Below, in pieces: positions 44,804 through 53,483 of a stretch of DNA of 64,000 bases. The stretch lies in NCBI GenBank assembly GCA_043554545.1, contig CP121337.1, positions 496,001 through 560,000 on the forward strand, in the 5' to 3' direction. Positions within the stretch are counted from its first letter, which is position 1. Each line of letters starts with the position of its first letter. The notes beneath the pieces were generated by a model. It was not told the origin of the DNA and searched no databases. It saw nothing but the letters and a program-made list of their open reading frames with translations. A program made the translations under genes and the position numbers. The stretch is from UBA7330 sp043554545. Lineage in GTDB: Bacteria; Bacteroidota; Bacteroidia; Cytophagales; Cyclobacteriaceae.

Positions 44804-45577
44804 GTGAAAAGTGTAAGGCCAAAAAAACATCTGGGACAGCATTTCCTAAAGGATGAAGCAATTGCTTTAAAGATTACTGAAGCAATTACCTGGTCCAAAA
44901 GCACAACCCTATTGGAGGTGGGACCAGGTACCGGAGTCCTGACTAAGCACTTATTTCAAAATGAAGCGTACAAATTTTATGCACTTGATGTAGATATTGA
45001 ATCGGTGGAGTACCTCCGGCAAAATTATCCGGAACACGCATCTAAAGTACTCCACGCTGATTTTCTAAAGGCTGAGATCACTGATTTTGGCCAAAAAGTA
45101 TCGGTGATTGGTAATTTCCCTTATAATATTTCATCTCAAATCTTTTTTAAGGTATGGGACAATTATAAAATAGTGGATGAGGTGGTTTGTATGATTCAAA
45201 AAGAGGTAGCTCAACGAATTGCCTCCAAACCAGGCAACAAAACGTACGGTATACTTAGTGTGCTTCTTCAGGCATTTTATGAGATAGAATATTTGTTTAC
45301 GGTGCAACCAAACGTTTTCAACCCTCCGCCAAAGGTCCACTCTGCAGTTATCAGATTGAAAAGAAATAAAACCAATCAGTTGCGCTGCAGCGAATTGAAT
45401 TTTAAGAAAGTAGTAAAAACCGCCTTTGGAAAACGCAGAAAGACCTTGCGGAACGCTTTAAAAGACCTAAATTTGGATGCCCAAATCACAAGCGACAAGG
45501 TATTTGATCTAAGAGCAGAGCAGCTCTCAGTCGAAGCTTTTGAATCGCTTACATTAAAGATTTTTCCGAATGATTGA
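44804..45577 (+). CDS. rsmA: 16S rRNA (adenine1518-N6/adenine1519-N6)-dimethyltransferase
   Basis: 257 residues from GTG 44804 (MKSVRPKKHLGQHFLKDE); upstream ATG codons in other frames stop immediately. SAM motif LLEVGPGTGVLTKHL, the adenine-N6 motif IGNFPYNISSQI and the C-terminal helical domain (KTAFGKRRKTLRNAL) are all present. It dimethylates two adenines of the 16S 3' hairpin. Its stop overlaps the mgtE start region. Confidence 0.96.
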   Translation: MKSVRPKKHLGQHFLKDEAIALKITEAITWSKSTTLLEVGPGTGVLTKHLFQNEAYKFYALDVDIESVEYLRQNYPEHASKVLHADFLKAEITDFGQKVSVIGNFPYNISSQIFFKVWDNYKIVDEVVCMIQKEVAQRIASKPGNKTYGILSVLLQAFYEIEYLFTVQPNVFNPPPKVHSAVIRLKRNKTNQLRCSELNFKKVVKTAFGKRRKTLRNALKDLNLDAQITSDKVFDLRAEQLSVEAFESLTLKIFPND

Positions 45578-46934
45578 AACCATGGAATTTTCGCTTTCCA
45601 AAGAATTTCTGGAACGCTTCCAGCAAGCGCTCGACAATGGGGAAGATGCATTTATCAAAGAGAGTCTGGATGGCATCAACCCTGCAGATATTACGGCTTT
45701 GCTTGATGAATTTGATGCGGAAGAATGTAAACATGTTTTTGATTTATTGCCGGTAGAGATTGATGCTGCCATCCTCAATGGGCTCGATGAAGATGAAAGA
45801 GAACACTTCATTGAAGAATTTACCCCTGAAGAATTAGCCAGGTATGTAGAGTGCCTGGATTCCGATGATGCTGCTGACATTCTATATCAGATGCCACTCA
45901 AAAGACGTGAAGAGGTTATCCGACTGGTAGAAAATGAGGAAAAAGCGGGTCACATACTTGATCTGCTCAGGTACGACGAAGATGTTGCTGGGGGGTTGAT
46001 GGCTAAAGAGCTAATCAAAGCCAATGTTAATTGGACGGTGCAGCGCTGTATTGAAGAAATCAGAAAACAAGCAGAAAATGTACAAAAGATATATTCTGTT
46101 TATGTCGTCGATAATAGTGACAAATTTCTTGGCAGGGTTAGTTTGAAACGAATTGTCCTCGCAGGAGCAGATGTGAAAATTGCAGATCTTTATGATACAG
46201 ATATTATCTCTGTTGAAACCTCTATGGAAGAAGTTGAGGTCGCCACTATCATGGAGAAATATGATTTAGAGGCAGTGCCGGTGCTTAACGCCAGAGGTAA
46301 GTTGGTCGGCAGAATCACCATCGACGATATTGTAGATGTAATAAAGGAATTGGCAGAAGAAGAGCGTCAGATGATGGCGGGGATTAGTGCTGATGTAGAA
46401 GAAGATGATACGATTTGGAAGCTTTCAAAAGCGAGACTTCCATGGCTGACCATTGGGATGGCGGGAGGGTTGCTCGGGGCCCAGTTTATGGGACTGTTTA
46501 AAGGAGACATTGCGATCATTCCGGCTTTGGCATTTTTTATCCCATTGATTACCGCAACAGGTGGTAATGTAGGGATACAAAGTTCATCGATTGTTGTACA
46601 AAGCTTAGCGAATCCAAATGTATTTGCAGAACGCTTGTGGAGAAGGCTGATCAAAGTATTAATTGTAGCAGTCGTAAATGGGGTCATTCTTGCGCTCATG
46701 GTATTCGGGGCTGTTATATTAGTCAATAGGGATCAATCTCTGGCATTTACCGTTTCTACAGCCCTATTTAGCGTAGTATTGTTAGCTTCTTTTATGGGTA
46801 CAATTACACCATTGGTATTGGACAAATTCGGAATTAACCCGGCACTTGCAGCCGGTCCTTTTATAACCACTACGAACGATTTATTGGGTTTAGCCGTTTA
46901 CTTCTCTGTGGCTCATTTATTGTACCACCTCTAA
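45570..46934 (+). CDS. mgtE: Magnesium transporter MgtE
   Basis: 454 residues. Soluble N-domain of superhelical repeats (ALDNGEDAFIKESLDGINPADI, LDEDEREHFIEEF), a CBS pair at about 135-255 (GRVSLKRIVLAG, DIISVETSMEEVEVATIMEKYDLEAVPV) and about five C-terminal helices with the pore motif FIPLITATGGNVGIQSSSI. The channel opens when Mg2+ is low. The first ATG overlaps rsmA by 8 bp; M5 at 45582 is the alternative start. Confidence 0.95.
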   Translation: MIETMEFSLSKEFLERFQQALDNGEDAFIKESLDGINPADITALLDEFDAEECKHVFDLLPVEIDAAILNGLDEDEREHFIEEFTPEELARYVECLDSDDAADILYQMPLKRREEVIRLVENEEKAGHILDLLRYDEDVAGGLMAKELIKANVNWTVQRCIEEIRKQAENVQKIYSVYVVDNSDKFLGRVSLKRIVLAGADVKIADLYDTDIISVETSMEEVEVATIMEKYDLEAVPVLNARGKLVGRITIDDIVDVIKELAEEERQMMAGISADVEEDDTIWKLSKARLPWLTIGMAGGLLGAQFMGLFKGDIAIIPALAFFIPLITATGGNVGIQSSSIVVQSLANPNVFAERLWRRLIKVLIVAVVNGVILALMVFGAVILVNRDQSLAFTVSTALFSVVLLASFMGTITPLVLDKFGINPALAAGPFITTTNDLLGLAVYFSVAHLLYHL

Positions 46935-46937
46935 AAG

Positions 46938-47885
46938 ATGAAAAGAAAAATATTAATTGTTGATTTTATGCATGATAGCATTGTAAAAATGCTGTCTGAG
47001 GCTGGGTTTGTAGCTCATTATAGACCTGAGATCACAAGGGCAGAGATATTAGCAATAATTGATCAGTATCATGGAGTCATTGTTAGAAGTAAAACAAAGA
47101 TCGATAAGGAATTAATTTCCAGAGCAACACAACTTGAATTTGTGGCAAGAGCTGGTGCGGGGATAGACAATGTAGATTATGCTGAGATCTCCAAAAGGAA
47201 TATAAAATTAGTGAATGCGCCTGAAGGAAACAGAGATGCACTTGGGGAACACGCAGTCGGTCTGTTATTATCCCTTTTGCATAAGATCCAAATAGGGAAT
47301 TTTGAGGTAAAAAAAGGAATTTGGGACCGAGAAGGTAACAGAGGGTGGGAGCTCAAAGGTAAGACCGTAGGTATTTATGGTTTTGGTTATATGGGATCTG
47401 CTTTTGCAGAAAAATTAAGGGGTTTTGATTGTTCAGTTATTACCTATGACAAATACAAAACTTCTTTATCCAATGATTATATCCAGCAAGTAGACCTCGA
47501 GACATTTAAAAAAGAGACAGAAATCCTGAGCCTGCATCTACCATTGACCTCAGACACCAGGTTTTTATTTGATGACAAGTATCTGGAGCAGTTTCCAAAA
47601 ATGAGAATTCTGTTAAATACGGCGAGGGGAGAGATACTCTCGCTTGAAGCATTGCTGAATTTATTGGAGCGATCTAAATTGCTGGGTGTTGGATTAGATG
47701 TCCTGCAAAATGAAAAGATTGATCAACTCAACGAGGTGGATCAATCCATATTTGACCGGCTTGTAAAAAGGGATGATGTGATCATGACTCCGCATGTAGC
47801 CGGATGGACATTTGAATCCTACAAGAGAATCAATGAAGTAATCTTGTCAAAACTTCAGGAAGAAGGTTTAGCACATGTAAGATGA
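46938..47885 (+). CDS. D-2-hydroxyacid dehydrogenase (phosphoglycerate dehydrogenase-like)
   Basis: 315 residues, 3 bp after mgtE. NAD-binding motif TVGIYGFGYMGSAFAEKL, substrate-side motif FVARAGAGIDNVD, catalytic Arg in LLNTARGEIL, Glu in DVLQNEKI and His in MTPHVAGWTFES. It lacks the ACT domain of full SerA, so it may be a 3-phosphoglycerate dehydrogenase of the short type or act on another 2-hydroxyacid. Probably co-transcribed with mgtE. Confidence 0.88.
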   Translation: MKRKILIVDFMHDSIVKMLSEAGFVAHYRPEITRAEILAIIDQYHGVIVRSKTKIDKELISRATQLEFVARAGAGIDNVDYAEISKRNIKLVNAPEGNRDALGEHAVGLLLSLLHKIQIGNFEVKKGIWDREGNRGWELKGKTVGIYGFGYMGSAFAEKLRGFDCSVITYDKYKTSLSNDYIQQVDLETFKKETEILSLHLPLTSDTRFLFDDKYLEQFPKMRILLNTARGEILSLEALLNLLERSKLLGVGLDVLQNEKIDQLNEVDQSIFDRLVKRDDVIMTPHVAGWTFESYKRINEVILSKLQEEGLAHVR

Positions 47886-47916
47886 TTGTGAAAAACTGAT
47901 GATTCTCTTATATTTG
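47886..47916 (+). promoter_or_regulatory. Promoter of greA (TTG / TAnnTTTG)
   Basis: TTG at 47886-47888 and TATATTTG at 47909-47916 are spaced 20 bp, the Bacteroidetes -33/-7 layout. It sits right after the hydroxyacid dehydrogenase stop and would start a leader of about 90 nt before the greA ATG at 48011. Confidence 0.65.
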
Positions 47917-47953
47917 CATTCCGATTAAATAAAAAACCACTCAAAAAACATAA

Positions 47954-47985
47954 AACGGTTCATCCATATGGCCGTTCTTTTTTAT
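47954..47985 (+). terminator. Hairpin with T-tract in the greA leader (possible attenuator)
   Basis: AACGG (47954-47958) pairs with CCGTT (47972-47976) over a 13-nt loop that contains CCATATGG, followed by CTTTTTTATTT. It lies downstream of the predicted greA promoter and upstream of its ATG, so it could attenuate greA transcription. The stem is short, so a true terminator is uncertain. Confidence 0.4.
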
Positions 47986-48010
47986 TTATTGGGGTTTAAG
48001 AAAAAATGTT

Positions 48011-48481
48011 ATGGCTGTAAATTATTACACAAAAGAAGGGCTAAAAAAGCTCAAGGATGAGCTTACTCACCTAAAAACAAAGGGAAGAGCTGATATGGCC
48101 AAGCAAATTGCTGAAGCCAGAGATAAAGGCGATCTTAGTGAGAATGCGGAATATGATGCTGCGAAAGACGCTCAGGGCTTACTGGAATTGAAAATATCTA
48201 AGTTGGAAGGAGTTGTAGGAAACGCACGAGTGATTGACGAATCCACCATCGACACCTCTAAAGTGTCTATTCTTTCTTCGGTAAAGATCAAGAATGAAAA
48301 GAATGGTATGGAGGTAACCTACCAGATTGTAGCAGAAGAAGAAGCTGATTTGAAATTGGGTAAAATATCTGTTAAATCCCCAATAGGTAAGGGTTTGCTA
48401 GGTAAAAAGATCGGTGAGAAAGCCTTAGTAAAAGCTCCGGCTGGAGACCTTGAATTTAAAATATTGGATATTTCTATCTGA
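48011..48481 (+). CDS. greA: Transcription elongation factor GreA
   Basis: 156 residues, standard length. N-terminal coiled coil with the tip acidic motif DLSENAEYDAAKDAQ, which coordinates Mg2+ in the RNA polymerase secondary channel for transcript cleavage; C-terminal FKBP-like domain (SPIGKGLLGKKIGEKALVKAPAG). Its stop overlaps the next ATG by one base (TGATG), so it is coupled to the HIT protein gene. Confidence 0.97.
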   Translation: MAVNYYTKEGLKKLKDELTHLKTKGRADMAKQIAEARDKGDLSENAEYDAAKDAQGLLELKISKLEGVVGNARVIDESTIDTSKVSILSSVKIKNEKNGMEVTYQIVAEEEADLKLGKISVKSPIGKGLLGKKIGEKALVKAPAGDLEFKILDISI

Positions 48482-48876
48482 TGCCAAGTATCTTTACAAA
48501 GATCGTATCAGGAGAGATTCCCTCACACAAAGTCGCAGAAGATGAAAGTTTTCTGGCATTTCTGGATATTAACCCACTGACGGAAGGTCATACATTGGTT
48601 ATTCCTAAAAAGGAAGTTGACTATATCTTTGATCTGGATGACGAAACCCTTTGCGGACTGCACATTTTCGCTAAAAAAGTGGCAAAAGGGATAGAAAAGG
48701 TAGTGCCCTGCGAGCGTATTGGCGTAACCGTGATTGGTTTAGAAGTTCCTCATGCGCATGTGCACTTAATTCCTATTAATGGCATCAATGACATGAACTT
48801 TGGTAAGGGTAAGCTCACACCAGGCCATGAAGCACTTGCTGCTACTGCAAAAAAGATTCAAGAAGCAATAGATTAG
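48481..48876 (+). CDS. HIT family nucleotide-binding protein
   Basis: 131 residues with the catalytic histidine triad VPHAHVHLIPI and the N-terminal MPSIFTKIVSGEIPSHKVAEDE, typical of HinT-like AMP-lysine/phosphoramidate hydrolases. Coupled to greA by a 1-base overlap, a common Bacteroidetes order. Its stop overlaps the stop of ruvC on the other strand. Confidence 0.92.
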   Translation: MPSIFTKIVSGEIPSHKVAEDESFLAFLDINPLTEGHTLVIPKKEVDYIFDLDDETLCGLHIFAKKVAKGIEKVVPCERIGVTVIGLEVPHAHVHLIPINGINDMNFGKGKLTPGHEALAATAKKIQEAID

Positions 48877-49439
48877 GACTTTAGTCTAGAAGGGTTTTCA
48901 CTAAGAAAAGCCTTCCATCCTTTCGCACTTTTTACTTCATTTCCTCCCTGATAATGGTGACAAACAGCTACTGCCAACGCATCTGAGGCGTCTAATAGTT
49001 TAGGTATCTGATCAAAGCTTAGAATCGTTTGAAGCATAGCCGCAACCTGTTCTTTGGAAGCATTTCCATTTCCTGTAACGGACTGCTTTACCTTTTTTGG
49101 AGCATACTCTGTGATAGGTATTTCGCGTGATAAGGCGGCAGCCATTGCAACACCCTGTGCACGACCCAGTTTGAGCATGGACTGGACGTTTTTACCAAAA
49201 AAAGGAGCTTCCAGGGCTACTTCATCAGGGTGATAATCATCAATAAGACTTATAACACGATCAAAAATTTTCTTAAGCTTCAGTTCATGACCTGCATACT
49301 TCTTGAGGTGGATGACCCCAAATTGAATCAATTTAAGTTTTTGACCTTTGACATGGATCAGGCCATACCCCATAACACTGGTTCCAGGGTCAAGTCCCAG
49401 TATGACTTTTTCTTTATTGATCAGTTTTTGTATAGCCAC
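48873..49439 (-). CDS. ruvC: Crossover junction endodeoxyribonuclease RuvC
   Basis: 188 residues. Resolves Holliday junctions. Catalytic acidic residues are visible: Asp in VILGLDPGTSVMGYG, Glu in VALEAPFFGKN and the C-terminal acidic pair in LLDASDALAVAVCHH. Convergent with the HIT gene, sharing three bases of stop codons (TTAG). It is divergent from the glycosyltransferase gene across 86 bp. Confidence 0.96.
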   Translation of the reverse strand: MAIQKLINKEKVILGLDPGTSVMGYGLIHVKGQKLKLIQFGVIHLKKYAGHELKLKKIFDRVISLIDDYHPDEVALEAPFFGKNVQSMLKLGRAQGVAMAAALSREIPITEYAPKKVKQSVTGNGNASKEQVAAMLQTILSFDQIPKLLDASDALAVAVCHHYQGGNEVKSAKGWKAFLSENPSRLKS

Positions 49440-49525
49440 AAGTGCAAATTATATAATGAGCACAGATTTATAGAACAATGGAACAATTAGTTCGCTGTTT
49501 TTGATTTAACGGTTAACATTGCTGT

Positions 49526-50638
49526 ATGATTCTCTTTCTCTGCATTTCTCTACTGAGAATACTTTTTATTCAATTACTCTCTGTGATGTGGTGGAGAATT
49601 CCAGGGATTAAAGCAGACAGTAGTCAATCCAAGCTTACTTTCTCCATATTGTTACCTGTAAGAAATGAATCAGATAACATCATAAAACTTTTACAGGATC
49701 TGGAGCATCAGGATTACCCGATTAATTATTTTGAAGTTCTGGTAATTGATGACCATTCTGAGGATAATACGGTAGCTTTTGTTGAATCCTTTATCAAGGA
49801 TTCATCCATGGATATAAGGCTAATAAAGCTAGCTAAGCCGAAGGGTAAGAAGGCAGCAATCACTGTGGGGATAAGTCATTCAAAATTTGAATATATCCTC
49901 GCAACTGATGGAGACTGTAAACTACCGGAAACATGGATTAAAACCTTTGCCAAAAGATATGATCAGCCGGACTCCCCCAACATGATTACAGGACCGGTTT
50001 TAATGTCTGCGAATAACTTGTTTACGCGTGCACAGGCCCTGGAATTTTCTGCATTGATTGGTTTTGGTGCCTCAAGTTTACAAATGGGTTTTGCAGGGAC
50101 CTGTAACGGGGCTAATATTTCTTATAAAAAAGCAGTATTCCATGAGGTGGAGGGGTATAAGGGAAATGATCAGATTCCATCCGGGGATGATGAGTTTTTG
50201 ATGTTTAAGATTTTCAGAAAGCACAATGGAACCATCGCATTTTTAAAAGAACCTGGAGCTGTTGTAACAACGCCTGCCAAACAAAACATCAGTGATTTAT
50301 TCAATCAAAGGATTAGATGGAGCAGTAAATGGAAGTTTCATAAGAGTGGATATGTTACATCAATTGCTATTCTCTTTTTCTCTGACTACGTTATTTTGAG
50401 TGCAGCTGTCGCAATGGCAATGCTAGGTGTTTGGGAATTTTCAACAATAGCATCTGTCCTAATCTTACGATGGTTGACAGAATACTATTATATTATGAAT
50501 GTGATGAGGTTTTTAGGGGCCAAATCCCGGTGGTCCAATTTCCTGTTCATGCAGATAATTTATCCATTGTTTGTGGTTTTCTTGGGCTTAGCCTCTATTT
50601 TTGGTATTTATCGATGGAAAGGCAGAGTATATAAATGA
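49526..50638 (+). CDS. Membrane glycosyltransferase family 2
   Basis: 370 residues. An N-terminal membrane helix (1-21), a GT-A domain (FSILLPVRNESDNI, EVLVIDDHSEDNT, YILATDGDCKLP with the DxD-like motif, and the processive-type QRIRWSSKWKFHKSG), and C-terminal helices after about residue 285. It transfers a sugar from a nucleotide sugar at the inner membrane. The last four bases overlap the next start (ATGA), opening a run of coupled genes to 54547. Confidence 0.85.
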   Translation: MILFLCISLLRILFIQLLSVMWWRIPGIKADSSQSKLTFSILLPVRNESDNIIKLLQDLEHQDYPINYFEVLVIDDHSEDNTVAFVESFIKDSSMDIRLIKLAKPKGKKAAITVGISHSKFEYILATDGDCKLPETWIKTFAKRYDQPDSPNMITGPVLMSANNLFTRAQALEFSALIGFGASSLQMGFAGTCNGANISYKKAVFHEVEGYKGNDQIPSGDDEFLMFKIFRKHNGTIAFLKEPGAVVTTPAKQNISDLFNQRIRWSSKWKFHKSGYVTSIAILFFSDYVILSAAVAMAMLGVWEFSTIASVLILRWLTEYYYIMNVMRFLGAKSRWSNFLFMQIIYPLFVVFLGLASIFGIYRWKGRVYK

Positions 50639-50892
50639 CAGATGACGAATTTGAGGTACTAGACGAGTTGTATTTCGTGCAATCATTTCAGGATATCTAT
50701 GTGACCACGGCAAAATCAAAAAATATTTTGATTGAAGTCTTATCAGCTCTTTATGAAAGGGGTTGGGTAAGAGTTTTTAAGGAGGTGGATGAGGAAGTCC
50801 CTGTCAATGAGTTGGATTTTTTAGAACACGCGGATGATTACCTGTACCTTGCAAGCAAAGAAGGGCTCATGGCCCATAATTCTACCGATTGA
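50635..50892 (+). CDS. Small acidic protein, unknown function
   Basis: 85 residues. Acidic, no signal peptide or membrane helix: DDEFEVLDELYFVQSFQDI, then SKNILIEVLSALYERGWVRVF, then DEEVPVNELDFLEHADDYLYL. The helix-turn pattern with GW resembles a small winged-helix or ubiquitin-like fold, but no family is recognised. Coupled by overlap to the glycosyltransferase upstream and, by one base (TGATG), to the SpoIIE phosphatase downstream, it may be a partner of one of them. Confidence 0.7.
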   Translation: MTDDEFEVLDELYFVQSFQDIYVTTAKSKNILIEVLSALYERGWVRVFKEVDEEVPVNELDFLEHADDYLYLASKEGLMAHNSTD

Positions 50893-52085
50893 TGGCAACT
50901 TCCCTGGACATACGAGATCTAGAACTAAACGCCTTATTAGAGATCACTCAGGCAATAAACAATAACTTGCCCGAGAAAGACCTTTATAAGATCTATAAGT
51001 TTACCCTACTTGGTGACCTGAAAGTTAAGCGTCTGGCACTATTTGTTCAGGATGAAGGATGGAAATGTCCCATTCATTATGGCACTTCCAGAGATTACAG
51101 CAAAGTCAATCTGGAAGAGAAGCTCACAGAAATCGATGAGATTACCTATTTAAATGATGGAAACATCAAGTCTGAGGAGTTTGAGGTTGCCATACCTGTT
51201 TTTCATAAGCATACTTTATTAGCGGTTGTGCTTATAGGTGGTTTGCCTGAAGAGAGTATTGAAGATAGTACCACTTTTCTAAAAGCACTGACCAATATTA
51301 TTATTGTTGCTATCGAAAACAAGAAATTGGCCAGAAGACAATTACAGCAGGAGGCATACCGCAAAGAATTGGAAATCGCTAAAAAGGTCCAGAATTTTCT
51401 TTTCCCAAAATCTTTACCAAAGACCCAAAAGCTAAATATTGAAGCTGTTTACCTTCCGCACCATGATGTTGGAGGCGATTATTATGATTACCTCTCTATT
51501 GACAATGATAGATTCCTGATATGTATAGCAGATGTCTCGGGAAAAGGAGTGCCAGCAGCATTACTTATGTCCAACTTTCAGGCATCTCTCAGAACTTTGG
51601 TACGCAGAACACAAAAGCTTGATGAAATTATTACTGACCTGAATCATTCAACTTATATCAGTGGGAATGCTGAAAATTTCATAACCTTTTTTGTTGGCAT
51701 TTATGATTTTAACCAATCAACATTTGAGTACGTCAACTGTGGCCACAACCCACTCTATTTAGTTCACAAAAAGGAAGTTGTTTTACTAAATGAAGGAACA
51801 ACCATTCTTGGGATGTTCGACCCTTTGCCTTTTCTGAGCACCCAAAAAATTGAGGAAGTAAATGATTTCTTTTTCTTTGGTTATACAGACGGATTGACTG
51901 AAACATTTAATCAGCAAGAGGAACAATATGGTAATGAGCCCATCGATCAAATTTTAAGTAAGGGAATTCCGCAGGATTTGAGTGCTTTTCACGAGTTACT
52001 ACTAAAAGATATTGATCGATTCAGGGAGGAAGTTCCCTATCATGATGATATCACCATGTTGTCGTGCCGGGTTAAAAACATATGA
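50892..52085 (+). CDS. SpoIIE/RsbU-type PP2C serine phosphatase with GAF-like domain
   Basis: 397 residues from ATG 50892. N-terminal GAF-like sensory region (about 10-150), a short helical linker (RKELEIAKKVQNFLFPKSLP) and a PP2C-type phosphatase from about 190: VGGDYYDYLSIDNDRF and CIADVSGKGVPAALLMSNFQASL carry metal-binding aspartates, and the late YHDDITMLSCR the final Asp. Such enzymes dephosphorylate STAS anti-anti-sigma factors; no STAS or kinase partner is nearby. Confidence 0.88.
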   Translation: MATSLDIRDLELNALLEITQAINNNLPEKDLYKIYKFTLLGDLKVKRLALFVQDEGWKCPIHYGTSRDYSKVNLEEKLTEIDEITYLNDGNIKSEEFEVAIPVFHKHTLLAVVLIGGLPEESIEDSTTFLKALTNIIIVAIENKKLARRQLQQEAYRKELEIAKKVQNFLFPKSLPKTQKLNIEAVYLPHHDVGGDYYDYLSIDNDRFLICIADVSGKGVPAALLMSNFQASLRTLVRRTQKLDEIITDLNHSTYISGNAENFITFFVGIYDFNQSTFEYVNCGHNPLYLVHKKEVVLLNEGTTILGMFDPLPFLSTQKIEEVNDFFFFGYTDGLTETFNQQEEQYGNEPIDQILSKGIPQDLSAFHELLLKDIDRFREEVPYHDDITMLSCRVKNI

Positions 52086-52708
52086 TTCCTTACTTTCATC
52101 AGACACCACAGTGGCTTAAAAGTTGGTTTCCTACGATGACCTGGGAAAAGCCAACATCAGCTAAAATCATTCACCTGACATTTGACGATGGTCCGATACC
52201 CCAGGTTACTCCATATGTGCTGCAGGCGCTGGATGATTTTGATGCAAAGGCCACCTTTTTTTGTGTGGGTGAAAACATTACCAAGCACCCAAAGATTTTT
52301 AAAGAGGTGAAGGATGCAGGCCATTCTTTTGGAAATCATACTTACCATCACCTGAATGGATGGAAGACAGATTCTGACGACTATTGGAAAGACATTATTA
52401 AATGTGATGAGGTAATGAAATCACATAAAGTATCAACGGGTTTGTTTAGGCCTCCGTATGGAAGGATAAGAAAGGAGCAACGAAAACTTGTAGAAGAAAA
52501 GTATGAGATTATCATGTGGAGTCATCTATCAGGTGATTTTGATCCTAATTTAAAGGTCAATAAATCCATGAATGCTATGCAAAAAGCAACCAAGGGGTCT
52601 GTACTTGTATTTCACGATAGCTTTAAAGCTGCACACAATCTGAAAAAGTTACTTCCTGATGTGTTGTCATTCTTTCAGGACCATGGGTACCAATTTAAAT
52701 CACTTTAA
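52082..52708 (+). CDS. Polysaccharide deacetylase (NodB homology)
   Basis: 208 residues. NodB motifs in order: LTFDDGPIP (catalytic and metal Asp), GNHTYHHLNGW (metal His pair), LFRPPYGRIRKEQ and a late VFHDSFKA. It removes N-acetyl groups from a polysaccharide such as peptidoglycan or exopolymer. No signal peptide is visible, which is unusual and leaves its location open. Overlaps the phosphatase by 4 bp (ATGA). Confidence 0.9.
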   Translation: MIPYFHQTPQWLKSWFPTMTWEKPTSAKIIHLTFDDGPIPQVTPYVLQALDDFDAKATFFCVGENITKHPKIFKEVKDAGHSFGNHTYHHLNGWKTDSDDYWKDIIKCDEVMKSHKVSTGLFRPPYGRIRKEQRKLVEEKYEIIMWSHLSGDFDPNLKVNKSMNAMQKATKGSVLVFHDSFKAAHNLKKLLPDVLSFFQDHGYQFKSL

Positions 52709-52709
52709 T

Positions 52710-53483
52710 ATGCAATTAGCGGATAGTCACGCACATATATACCTTGAAGATTTTAAGGAAGACAGGGAGGAGATGATAAACAGGGCCAAGGAAGTGAATA
52801 TGTCAAAGATATTTATGCCAAATATCGATCATACATCAATTGATGATATGCTAGAAACAGCAGAGAAATATCCTGACTATTGTATTCCCATGATGGGTTT
52901 ACATCCTTGCTCTGTCACAAAGGATTTTGAAAAGGAACTATATCTTATAGAGGACTGGCTGACAAAAAGTAAGCAATTTGTTGCGGTAGGAGAGATTGGA
53001 ACGGACCTGTATTGGGATAAATCACTATTTGATCAACAGAAAGAAGCTTTCAGGATTCAATGTGAGCTTGCATTGAAGCATGAACTCCCTGTCGTTATTC
53101 ATTGTCGGGAGTCCATCGATGAGACAATTGCTTTAGTACGAGAATTTGAAGAGAGAGGGTTAAAAGGTGTTTTCCATTGTTTTACAGGAACTTTAGCCCA
53201 GGCAGAGCAGATGATCCAGCTCGGTTTTTATTTAGGTCTAGGAGGAGTAGCAACTTTTAAAAATGGAGGGTTGATCGAAGTGATCCCGGACATTCCGCTT
53301 GAAAGTATCTTACTTGAGACCGATAGCCCCTATCTAGCACCAACACCACTTAGGGGAAAGAGAAATGAACCATCTTTTATTATTCATGTAACAGAAAAAA
53401 TTGCTCAATTAAAGAGTTTAGATGTTGAAATAATTGGAGAAATTACATCTCAAAACACATTTAAGCTTTTTAATACGCATTGA
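52710..53483 (+). CDS. TatD family metal-dependent hydrolase
   Basis: 257 residues from ATG 52710 (MQLADSHAHIYLEDF); the longer frame to 52659 overlaps the deacetylase and lacks family sequence. TatD metal motifs: DSHAHIY, VGEIGTDLYW, VVIHCRESIDE, GVFHCFTGT, LLETDSPYLAP. It is probably a 3'-5' DNase acting on damaged DNA. It begins 1 bp after the deacetylase stop. Confidence 0.93.
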   Translation: MQLADSHAHIYLEDFKEDREEMINRAKEVNMSKIFMPNIDHTSIDDMLETAEKYPDYCIPMMGLHPCSVTKDFEKELYLIEDWLTKSKQFVAVGEIGTDLYWDKSLFDQQKEAFRIQCELALKHELPVVIHCRESIDETIALVREFEERGLKGVFHCFTGTLAQAEQMIQLGFYLGLGGVATFKNGGLIEVIPDIPLESILLETDSPYLAPTPLRGKRNEPSFIIHVTEKIAQLKSLDVEIIGEITSQNTFKLFNTH

